Source: DASZRZ01 sp963732925
Lineage (GTDB): Bacteria > Acidobacteriota > Terriglobia > Terriglobales > Acidobacteriaceae
Direction of reading: 5' to 3'
NCBI GenBank assembly: GCA_963732925.1
Contig: CAVTBJ010000012.1
Location: 310,001-374,000 of the forward strand
DNA: 64,000 bases
The stretch's first letter is position 1. The number at the start of each line of letters is the position of its first letter. Positions 39,519-46,235 of the stretch are shown here, piece by piece. The notes beneath the pieces were generated by a model that did not search any database, was not told the DNA's origin, and saw only the letters and a list, made by a program, of their open reading frames with translations. The position numbers were made by a program, and so were the translations under genes.

Positions 39519-40085
39519 ATGAGAGGGAAGCGACAACTGGAGCAGGCGTTGCATCTGCGGGTGCAATCGGGTACGGAGCGGACGCTGGAGAATATTGCGC
39601 TGCTGATTACCGGAGGCGTGGTGGGGGCGACCGCGATGTACGTTTTCGACGAGCACAGCGGGCGGCGGCGCAGGGCGCTGGCGCGGGACAAGGCGCTCCA
39701 TCTGCTGAAGGAACTGCAGTGGGTTTCGTCCCGCAAGGCCGAAGACCTGAAGAACCGGGTGCTGGGCTCGGTGCTGGAGTTGCGCTCGCGGGTGCGCGAC
39801 GAACGGCATTTCCCGATTGACGATGAAGTGCTGGAGGCGCGAGTGCTGGCGCAGCTGGGGCACGTGGTCGCGCATCCGGGCGCGTTGGAAGTGCGGGCGG
39901 ACGAGGGACGGGTTACGGTGAGCGGTCCGGTGCTCACGGGGGAGCGGGAGCGGATTCAAGTGCGGCTGAACAAGACGCGCGGGGTCGAGGCAGTGGACCT
40001 GCAAGTGACCGAACATGCCAGCGCCGAAGGCATTCCCGGGCTGCAGGGAGAGTCGCGGTACCAGAGGAAGCGGGTGGCGCTGTAG
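39519..40085 (+). CDS. BON-domain protein with one TM segment
   Basis: 188 residues from ATG 39519 with an ideal AGGAGG 6 bases upstream. A basic N-terminus is followed by a hydrophobic segment (IALLITGGVVGATAMYVFD, about 25-43), a charged helical stretch, and a C-terminal BON domain (about 105-170: DDEVLEARVLAQLGHVVAHP, VRADEGRVTVSGPVL and VRLNKTRGVEAVDLQVTEH). BON domains bind phospholipid or sit in the envelope. The order resembles membrane-anchored stress proteins such as OsmY relatives, but the anchor here is glycine-rich like YtxH proteins. Monocistronic. Confidence 0.8.
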   Translation: MRGKRQLEQALHLRVQSGTERTLENIALLITGGVVGATAMYVFDEHSGRRRRALARDKALHLLKELQWVSSRKAEDLKNRVLGSVLELRSRVRDERHFPIDDEVLEARVLAQLGHVVAHPGALEVRADEGRVTVSGPVLTGERERIQVRLNKTRGVEAVDLQVTEHASAEGIPGLQGESRYQRKRVAL

Positions 40086-40229
40086 CGGGCACTGGGCTTG
40101 CCAGCAGCGGCGGACCAGGGGGTCCGCCGCCACGTGCTTTGTTGCAAGCTGAGCGCTGAGCTCCAAGCCTATGCCTATGCGGCGGACATACCCCGGCCAC
40201 AGCTTGCAAGCGCCGGGGAAAGGGAGCGA

Positions 40230-40397
40230 TCAGGCTTCGGCTTCGCCGTCGGGATCATCCTGCAGGTTTTCTTCGATTGCCATATCGCGGAACTCACTGG
40301 CTTCGAAGACTTCGCCACAGTCTTTGCACTCTACGAATTCGACATCGTCTTCGCGGGCAACGATCCGTACCTGGGGATGCTTGCACAGCTTCTCCAT
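40230..40397 (-). CDS. 55-residue zinc-binding-like hypothetical protein
   Basis: Starts at ATG 40397 (MEKLCKHPQVRIVAREDD) or 16 codons earlier at 40445; neither has a convincing ribosome site. CKHP and VECKDCGEVFEASEF supply Cys-His and CxxC pairs for one metal, followed by an acidic tail (IEENLQDDPDGEAEA). The pattern looks like a small treble-clef or zinc-beta-ribbon mini-protein. Function unknown. Confidence 0.55.
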   Translation of the reverse strand: MEKLCKHPQVRIVAREDDVEFVECKDCGEVFEASEFRDMAIEENLQDDPDGEAEA

Positions 40398-40569
40398 GCT
40401 GGTTCTCGGGGAGGGATGCTTCTTCTCAGGCTGGTGAGAAATCATATGAAACGGACCAAAACGGGCCAGATTGGCGGAATTGTAGCGTCGCCTGATTAGA
40501 AGTCAAGTCCCGGCGTGAGGATTCACGGCACGAAAAAGACAATTGGGCGGCCAAGTGCCGGGCCGGCAG

Positions 40570-41739
40570 CTACCTGGGGGCGCCTGCAACCGGACCAGGC
40601 TTGATGGCGGCCAGGGTAGGAGGACCGCCGGGGCTGGGGGCTGTGGAAAATCCCGGCATGGGATAGATGCCCTGCTGACGGGCGTTGCTGATGGAGATGA
40701 CGCGGGTGCGGGCGGGGCCGAAGTCCCGCAGGCCACTGCTGGCGGAGAGAACGGCGGTCTCAAAGCTGGCGCGTCCGGTGAGGGCGACATCGATGTAGAG
40801 ATATTTGCCGGACTGGGAAGCCTCGCGCAGCGCCAGATAGGCATGGCCGGGGACCAGGACGACGGAGGAGTCCATGCCGAGGTTTTCGAAGATGGAGGCG
40901 TAAGCAACGACGGCGTCGATGCAGTTGGCGGAGACATGATCGAGGGACTCGCCGGGAAAGCGAATTCGCTCGCTGACGTCGCGGTTCTCTCCCAGGGTCA
41001 TGGAACTCTTCACGTAGGAGAGGCCCAGCCTCTGCATGGCCTCATAGACGGCGCGCGCCTGCTGATAGGTGGAGTGGACCTGGGTGGCAGTGTCTTTCCA
41101 GGTCTCATAGCCGGGCAGGCGGTGTAGAGGCGCGAAGCGCTTGGCGCGGGCGAGGAAGGCCTCGACGCGGGGATCGTGGGGCGTGATCCAGGACGCGATG
41201 AACGGGGCGTACTTGAAATTCGCTCCCCAGTAGAGGTCCTGAACCGCGCGCAGGCGCACGGGAACGGTGGCGGCGAAGGTCTGCCCTCCCGAAGAGTTTT
41301 GCGCGCTGACCACGGCGGTAGCGGCGGTGATCTCACGATTTTGATAGAGGCGCGGCAGAAACGAAGGAGCGAAGTGCAGGGTGCGAACTTCCCGGGGGGC
41401 GAGCGAGACGGTCTGAATTTCGGGATCGCTCCAGCCGGGAATCTGCACGGTGAGACGCCGGCGCAGCGGCTTGTCCGCGGGATTGGTAATGGTGACGCTG
41501 ACCGTGCTCAGGCGGCGATCCTCGGGATTCTGCAAGGAAGCGTAATTGGCGAATGCGGGAAAAATTTCTCCGTCGATGCCGGCGTTGATGGCGTAAACGG
41601 GCTCCACTTGCGACGATTGCGGAGCCGTCGGAGGCTGGACTCCAAGACTGAGCCGGGCCATGGCTAGAGAAATCCCGGCGAGGATCAGGACCAGAACAGG
41701 CAGGCTGATCCAGATCCAACGAGTGCGACGAGGGGGCAC
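40570..41739 (-). CDS. membrane-anchored transglutaminase-like protein
   Basis: About 389 residues from GTG 41739 (MPPRRTRWIWISLPVLVLIL), or 395 from TTG 41757. A single N-terminal TM segment anchors a periplasmic part. The middle region (about 60-180) is beta-rich (VSVTITNPADKPLRRRLTV), like a small Ig-type domain. The C-terminal transglutaminase/protease-like core shows a Cys-His-Asp triad: SANCIDAVVAYASIFENLGM, VLVPGHAYLALR, KYLYIDVALTG. Such cysteine peptidase-like proteins cleave or cross-link peptides, but many are uncharacterised. Stands between the zinc mini-protein and the isc operon; a short proline-rich tail ends it. Confidence 0.75.
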   Translation of the reverse strand: MPPRRTRWIWISLPVLVLILAGISLAMARLSLGVQPPTAPQSSQVEPVYAINAGIDGEIFPAFANYASLQNPEDRRLSTVSVTITNPADKPLRRRLTVQIPGWSDPEIQTVSLAPREVRTLHFAPSFLPRLYQNREITAATAVVSAQNSSGGQTFAATVPVRLRAVQDLYWGANFKYAPFIASWITPHDPRVEAFLARAKRFAPLHRLPGYETWKDTATQVHSTYQQARAVYEAMQRLGLSYVKSSMTLGENRDVSERIRFPGESLDHVSANCIDAVVAYASIFENLGMDSSVVLVPGHAYLALREASQSGKYLYIDVALTGRASFETAVLSASSGLRDFGPARTRVISISNARQQGIYPMPGFSTAPSPGGPPTLAAIKPGPVAGAPR

Positions 41740-41830
41740 GGCAACAGCGTAACCCAACCTTAACCGTTTGCAATCGATGGTTTACCTTAATGTTAGCAGG
41801 CTGGGTACGGGGAAGAGGCCTGGCTTCGGA

Positions 41831-41950
41831 CGAGGAAAACACCCACAGCTGCCAACCGCGGGCGTATGGGCCACCTGCCACCGGCCGGGAGGGGCTCGGA
41901 CGTCGAAAAAGCATCCCAAATCTGCCTATGCCGGGCAGGCAGGGGGCGCC
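41831..41950. repeat. two copies of the CTGCC..GGGC repeat type
   Basis: CACCCACAGCTGCCAACCGC-GGGCGTATGGGCCACC (41840-41875) and CATCCCAAATCTGCCTATGC-CGGGCAGGCAGGGGGCGCC (about 41912-41950), 70 bases apart with similar flanks (GGCTTCGGACG and GGGCTCGGACG). Same type as 33.2-33.36 and 54.34 kb. Confidence 0.6.
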
Positions 41951-42014
41951 AAGCTCTGCCTCAGGCCCGGGGAGCACCGTTCGCGAGCCGGTTTTGACCG
42001 CTCCCTGCAAACTA

Positions 42015-42043
42015 TTGCACGGATTGGCCGGGGGAACTAGAAT
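42015..42043 (+). promoter_or_regulatory. sigma-70-type promoter of the isc operon
   Basis: TTGCAC (42015-42020) and TAGAAT (42038-42043) with a 17-base spacer; start expected near 42050, about 77 bases before iscR. The -35 is a weak match, consistent with a regulated promoter. Confidence 0.5.
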
Positions 42044-42076
42044 AGATATGCGACTGAAAGGGTCGGGATTTTTGGG

Positions 42077-42089
42077 GACCAAATTGGTC
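42077..42089. promoter_or_regulatory. candidate IscR operator upstream of iscR
   Basis: GACCAAATTGGTC, an inverted repeat with the form of the type 1 IscR core GAC-T-RWWW-T-A-GTC, with a symmetric T-to-C/A-to-G change. It lies just downstream of the predicted start of transcription, where a bound repressor would block elongation or initiation. Autorepression by [2Fe-2S] IscR is the known mode in proteobacteria. Confidence 0.45.
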
Positions 42090-42126
42090 GTGTTTGGTAT
42101 CCTGCGACGACCAGGTTCACTGACAC

Positions 42127-42567
42127 ATGCTGAAGCTGACGAAAAAAGCGGACTACGGACTGATTGCCATGCGGCATCTGGCCGAGCATTCCGCGCAAGG
42201 TTCGTGCAGCGCCAAAGATGTGGCGGATGCGCACGGGATTCCTCCGGAGCTGCTGGCCAAGATTCTGCAGCGGCTGGTGAAGAAGGGGCTTTTGATCTCC
42301 CAGCACGGAATCAATGGAGGATATGCGCTGGCGCGCGACCCTCGGACGATCTCGGCGTTCGATGTGATTCAGGCGATCGAAGGGCCAGTGTTCCTGACGG
42401 CATGCGTGAGCACACGCGGGGAATGCGAGCAGACCACGCGCTGCACGGTGAAGGGACCGCTGCAACGGGTGAGCCAGAGCATTGAAGAAGTTTTGAGCAA
42501 GCTGACGATTTACGAGATGACGGAGCCGGAGCGGATGCCGGAAGAGTTGGTCAGCATCAGCAGCTAG
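42127..42567 (+). CDS. iscR: Rrf2-family iron-sulfur regulator IscR
   Basis: 146-residue winged-helix regulator and first gene of the isc operon. The N-terminal HTH (LTKKADYGLIAMRHLAEHS, then IPPELLAKILQRLVKKGLL and GGYALARDP) is typical of Rrf2 proteins. Three cysteines in ACVSTRGECEQTTRC (about 97-111) are placed as in [2Fe-2S] IscR, and a wing and dimerisation helix follow. When it carries a cluster it should repress the operon, adjusting Fe-S synthesis to demand. The dyad at 42077-42089 is its likely target. Confidence 0.9.
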   Translation: MLKLTKKADYGLIAMRHLAEHSAQGSCSAKDVADAHGIPPELLAKILQRLVKKGLLISQHGINGGYALARDPRTISAFDVIQAIEGPVFLTACVSTRGECEQTTRCTVKGPLQRVSQSIEEVLSKLTIYEMTEPERMPEELVSISS

Positions 42568-42600
42568 TATGAAAACCTGCGATGGCCGGTGGACAAGTTT

Positions 42601-42660
42601 CGGCTAAAGCCGGGTTCATGGTCAGGGGAAACCCTGAAGGCGTGAAGGCCGGGGCCACCA
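42601..42660. repeat. decayed REP pair between iscR and iscS
   Basis: CGGCTAAAGCCG (type B core) and GAAGGCGTGAAGGCCGGGGC with CACC (decayed type A), in the same order as the intact pairs elsewhere. Confidence 0.6.
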
Positions 42661-42697
42661 GTTGCGAGAGTTTGAAGTGGGAAGAATGGAATTGAAC

Positions 42698-42727
42698 TTT
42701 GCGGAGAAAAGCTTTGCGGAGAAAAGC
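42698..42727 (+). repeat. 15-bp tandem repeat containing the iscS ribosome site
   Basis: TTTGCGGAGAAAAGC twice in tandem, ending one base before the iscS ATG. Each copy offers a GGAG. In frame it would add RRKALRRKA to the protein if a TTG at 42699 were used. Confidence 0.75.
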
Positions 42728-42728
42728 A

Positions 42729-43988
42729 ATGAGTGATGCTAATGGCAGGAACGGGTCGAATGGGTCCAGCGGAGTGACGCTGCCTATTTACATGGATAAC
42801 CACGCCACCACCCAGGTCGACGCGCGGGTGCTGGAAGAAATGCTTCCGTTCTTCACCGACCGCTTCGGCAACGCGGCCAGCCGCAATCACTCCTTCGGGT
42901 GGACGGCGGAGGAAGGGGTAGAACTGGGCCGGGAACGGGTTGCCAAGCTGATCGGCGCGACCACCAAGGAGATCATCTTCACCTCCGGAGCCACCGAGAG
43001 CAACAATCTGGCGATCAAGGGTGTTGCCGAGATGTATCGCGAGAAGGGCAACCACATCATCACCGCGGTCACCGAACACAAGGCGGTGCTGGATACCTGC
43101 AAGCGCCTGGAAAAGTACGGCTACCGGGTGACGTACCTGCCGGTGCAGAAGGACGGGCTGGTCGATCTGGATGAGCTGCGAAAGGCCATGGGCGAGAAGA
43201 CCATCCTGGTGACCATTATGGCGGCGAACAATGAAATCGGGGTGCTGCAGCCGATTGCGGAGATCGGAAAGCTCTGTAAAGAGAAGGGCGTGCTGTTCCA
43301 CTCCGACGCCACGCAGGCGGTGGGCAAGGTTCCGGTGGATGTGCAGAAGATGGGGATCGACCTGCTTTCGGTGTCCGCGCACAAGATGTATGGACCCAAG
43401 GGCGTGGGCGCGCTGTACGTGCGCAGGAAGAATCCGCGGGTCCAGGTTGCGGCGCAGATTGACGGCGGCGGGCACGAACGCGGCATGCGTTCGGGAACGC
43501 TGAACGTGCCGGGGATTGTCGGGCTGGGGAAAGCCTGCGACATCTGCCTGCAGGATATGCCGGAAGAATCCAAGCGCCTGGCCGGGCTGCGTGATCGCCT
43601 GAAAGACCGCATTCTGGCGGGGCTGGACGAGGTTTACATCAATGGGACGATGGAGCATCACCTGCCCAACAACCTCAACATCAGCTTTGCCTACGTGGAA
43701 GGCGAATCGCTGCTGATGGGCATCAGTGATGTGGCGGTTTCCAGCGGTTCGGCTTGCACTTCGGCGACGCTGGAGCCTTCGTATGTGCTGAAGGCGCTGG
43801 GCACGGGCGACGATCTGGCGCACAGCTCGATTCGCTTCGGGCTGGGACGCTTTAACACCGAGGCGGAAGTGGATTACGTGGCCGACCGCCTGATTGAAGT
43901 GGTCACCCGGCTGCGCGAGCTTTCGCCGCTGTACGAGATGGCGAAAGAAGGCGTTGACCTGAAAAAGGTCGCCTGGGTGGCAGAGTAG
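42729..43988 (+). CDS. iscS: cysteine desulfurase IscS
   Basis: 419-residue PLP enzyme that takes sulfur from cysteine for Fe-S clusters. Start ATG 42729 (MSDANGRNG) with GGAG in the preceding tandem repeat. Family marks: YMDNHATTQVDARVLEEMLP, FTSGATESNNLAIKG, TEHKAVLDTC, DATQAVGKV, the PLP-binding lysine in SAHKMYGPKG, and the mobile catalytic loop SSGSACTSA with the active cysteine. C-terminal SSIRFGLGRFNTEAE is typical of group I IscS/NifS. It donates persulfide sulfur to IscU encoded downstream. Confidence 0.96.
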   Translation: MSDANGRNGSNGSSGVTLPIYMDNHATTQVDARVLEEMLPFFTDRFGNAASRNHSFGWTAEEGVELGRERVAKLIGATTKEIIFTSGATESNNLAIKGVAEMYREKGNHIITAVTEHKAVLDTCKRLEKYGYRVTYLPVQKDGLVDLDELRKAMGEKTILVTIMAANNEIGVLQPIAEIGKLCKEKGVLFHSDATQAVGKVPVDVQKMGIDLLSVSAHKMYGPKGVGALYVRRKNPRVQVAAQIDGGGHERGMRSGTLNVPGIVGLGKACDICLQDMPEESKRLAGLRDRLKDRILAGLDEVYINGTMEHHLPNNLNISFAYVEGESLLMGISDVAVSSGSACTSATLEPSYVLKALGTGDDLAHSSIRFGLGRFNTEAEVDYVADRLIEVVTRLRELSPLYEMAKEGVDLKKVAWVAE

Positions 43989-44025
43989 ATGGTGGGTCCG
44001 TGTTTCGGTTTGTCGGTACGTCAGT

Positions 44026-44100
44026 GAAGTACCTCAGCGGCTAAAGCCGCGTTGGGGACGGCCCGGCGCGAACGCAGGCCTAAAGGCCTGCGCCACCGGA
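44026..44100. repeat. REP pair B-A inside the isc operon
   Basis: GAAGTACCTCAGCGGCTAAA plus GCCGC (type B, 44026-44050) and ACGCAGGCCTAAAGGCCTGC plus GCCACC (type A, 44072-44100), between iscS and iscU. Confidence 0.85.
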
Positions 44101-44102
44101 AC

Positions 44103-44197
44103 GAAAAAAGACCGGAACCGAAAAAAGACCGGAACCAAAGAGATCGGGGCCAAGAGAGACCGGGGCCAAGTAGAACGGGATCAAGAGAGACAGTGCC
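44103..44197 (+). repeat. purine-rich degenerate tandem repeat, 15-17-bp units
   Basis: About six units, two identical (GAAAAAAGACCGGAACC at 44103 and 44120), then AAAGAGATCGGGGCC, AAGAGAGACCGGGGCC, AAGTAGAACGGGATC and AAGAGAGACAGTGCC. Not translated in any likely gene; within the 333-base iscS-iscU gap, which holds nothing else but the REP pair and the iscU ribosome site. Confidence 0.8.
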
Positions 44198-44321
44198 AGC
44201 AGAATTGAGTAAGCGAGCTGGACGTACTGAAAAAAATGCTGAGGAACACAGCAGGCAAGAATCAAAGTGACCAATTGGCGAGGAACTGAATCGAATCAGA
44301 TGAGTTCAGGAGACAGCAGAA

Positions 44322-44738
44322 ATGGCATACAGCGATAAGGTATTGGACCACTACTCGAATCCGCGCAACGTAGGTTCGCTGGACAAGAGCAGCTCCGAGG
44401 TAGGCACGGGACTGGTGGGTGCTCCGGAATGCGGCGACGTGATGAAGCTGCAGATCAGGGTGAATCCCGAGACGCAACTGATCGAAGAGGCCAAGTTCAA
44501 GACATTCGGCTGCGGCTCGGCGATTGCTTCCTCATCGCTGGCCACCGAGTGGGTGAAGGGCAAGACGGTGGACGAAGCTTTGCAGATCAAGAACACAGAC
44601 ATCGTGCGCGAGCTCTCGCTGCCTCCGGTGAAGATCCACTGCTCGGTGCTGGCGGAAGACGCCATCCGGGCGGCGATCAGCGACTGGAAGAAGAAGCAGG
44701 GCGCGGCCCGGCCGGTGGAAGTGAAGTCTCAGGGATAA
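44322..44738 (+). CDS. iscU: Fe-S cluster scaffold IscU
   Basis: 138-residue scaffold on which IscS-derived sulfur and iron are assembled. It has the three ligand cysteines in PECGDV (about 38), FGCGSAIA (about 64) and KIHCSVLAEDAI (about 107) and the aspartate next to the first. The LPPVK motif, the site HscA recognises, is present (SLPPVKIH). The N-terminus AYSDKVLDHYSNPRNVGSLD is canonical. Start ATG 44322. It works with HscB, HscA and ferredoxin encoded downstream. Confidence 0.96.
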   Translation: MAYSDKVLDHYSNPRNVGSLDKSSSEVGTGLVGAPECGDVMKLQIRVNPETQLIEEAKFKTFGCGSAIASSSLATEWVKGKTVDEALQIKNTDIVRELSLPPVKIHCSVLAEDAIRAAISDWKKKQGAARPVEVKSQG

Positions 44739-44801
44739 CAGTTCCCTCGGGGCATTGCTCGACGAGCAATACTCGTCTGGGCCTCTCACCTCCCGGTCGG
44801 C

Positions 44802-44828
44802 ACGCAGGCGTGAAGGCCTGCGCCAGCA
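44802..44828. repeat. REP type A between iscU and iscA
   Basis: ACGCAGGCGTGAAGGCCTGC then GCCAGCA; one mismatch from the palindromic core. Confidence 0.75.
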
Positions 44829-44865
44829 GAAGAGGGCTTGGTTGGGCGAATTTGAAAATTCAGGT

Positions 44866-45285
44866 ATGGCAGACGTAACCCAAAATTCGAGTGCCACGGT
44901 TGTGGAGCCGGAGGGCGCGAGCCGGACGGCACCGGGCAGTGGCGGTTCCGCCCGAGGCATCCAGGTGACGGAACGGGCCCTAGCGCGCATTCGCTCGGCA
45001 ATGGCGAAGGAGAACATTTCGCCGGAGCAGGGTGGGCTGCGGGTGGGGGTGCAGGGGGGCGGCTGCTCGGGATTGAGCTATAACATCCGGTTCGATACCC
45101 AGCCGCGGGAGCGCGACCGCGTGTTTCAGTACGGCGACGTGCGGCTGTTCGTGGATCCCAAGTCGTACATCTACCTGCATGGCATGCGCCTGGACTACCA
45201 CGAGACGCTGATGCAGCAGGGATTCGTGTTCGAGAACCCGAACTCGAAGAAGAGCTGCGGATGCGGATCGTCCTTTTCGGCGTGA
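44866..45285 (+). CDS. iscA: A-type Fe-S carrier IscA
   Basis: 139 residues from ATG 44866 (MADVTQNSS); the frame extends upstream through the REP but that is non-coding. A 35-residue Ser/Ala/Gly-rich N-terminal extension precedes the HesB/IscA fold (ITV-like GIQVTERALARIRSAM onward). The three conserved cysteines appear in GGGCSGLSY and KKSCGCGSSF. It accepts clusters from IscU and hands them to [4Fe-4S] targets. The extension is longer than in E. coli IscA and of unknown role. Confidence 0.93.
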   Translation: MADVTQNSSATVVEPEGASRTAPGSGGSARGIQVTERALARIRSAMAKENISPEQGGLRVGVQGGGCSGLSYNIRFDTQPRERDRVFQYGDVRLFVDPKSYIYLHGMRLDYHETLMQQGFVFENPNSKKSCGCGSSFSA

Positions 45286-45426
45286 TCCCAATATCTTGCT
45301 GGAGGTAAGCGCTCAGCAACTGCAGTCAGCATTCACCCGGAAAACCCGGTGCGGGATGCCTGAGTGCTGAGCTGCGGATGTTGGGTGCTTTGCTTTTGTT
45401 TTTAGTTTTTGCCTTTGATTTTAGCG

Positions 45427-46194
45427 ATGGATTCGATGGGCGCGATCGACAAGACGGAGCCGGCAAAGCCGGCAAGCGCTGCGGCAGGCACCTGCTGGTC
45501 GTGCGGGGCCATGCGGGCGGCGCATTTCTGTGGCGAGTGTGGCAAGGTACAGCCCGCCCGTCCGGTGGACTACTTTTCGTTTTTTGGCCTGCCGAGAAAG
45601 CTGAACGTGAATGCGGGCGAGCTGGAACGGGAATTTTACCGCCTGAGCCGCAAGCTGCATCCGGACTTGTATGTGCACGGCAGCCGCGAAGAGCAGGGCT
45701 GGAGCCTGCAGAAGAGTTCCATGCTGAACGACGCCTACCGCACGCTGAAGGACCCGGTGCTGCGGACGCAGTACCTGCTGAAGCTGGAAGGCGTGCAACT
45801 GGAAGAACAGTCGCAGGCCGCCACCGAGCAGGCTCGGCAGAGTGGCGAGCAGAAGAAGCAGGTGGTGCCTCCTGAGATGCTGGAGGAGGTCTTCGAGCTG
45901 AACATGCAGCTCGAAGAAGCGCGCATGAACCGCGAGGCGGGCGAGGTGGACTCCGGCCTGCGGGGAGAGCTCGACGAAAAGAAGCGCGACTTTGAAGGCC
46001 GTCTGGAAGGGCTTTCCGGGGAATTGCAAGGTTACTGGAACGACTGGGATGCGCTGATCGCGCGGGCCGAGGCGGGGGAGACGGTCCCCGATGCGCAACG
46101 CCACGCGGTACGGGACCGCATGGTAGACCTGCTGAACCGGCGCAGTTATATCCGCAATCTGGTGCGGGATGTGAATGAGGCGCTGGAGGCATAG
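45427..46194 (+). CDS. hscB: co-chaperone HscB with N-terminal tetracysteine domain
   Basis: 255 residues from ATG 45427 (MDSMGAIDK); start uncertain because no ribosome site is obvious. An N-terminal zinc knuckle (TCWSCGAMRAAHFCGECGKV, about 23-42) with two CxxC pairs precedes the J domain (about 50-125: VDYFSFFGLPRKLNV and SRKLHPDLY with the HPD motif) and the C-terminal helical bundle that binds IscU (from about 165). The tetracysteine part is absent from E. coli HscB but present in human HSC20, making this form eukaryote-like. It stimulates the HscA ATPase and delivers IscU. Confidence 0.92.
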   Translation: MDSMGAIDKTEPAKPASAAAGTCWSCGAMRAAHFCGECGKVQPARPVDYFSFFGLPRKLNVNAGELEREFYRLSRKLHPDLYVHGSREEQGWSLQKSSMLNDAYRTLKDPVLRTQYLLKLEGVQLEEQSQAATEQARQSGEQKKQVVPPEMLEEVFELNMQLEEARMNREAGEVDSGLRGELDEKKRDFEGRLEGLSGELQGYWNDWDALIARAEAGETVPDAQRHAVRDRMVDLLNRRSYIRNLVRDVNEALEA

Positions 46195-46235
46195 CGGTCC
46201 CCCCAGCGGCTGTTGAAAGCTTGGTTTTGGTTTTT

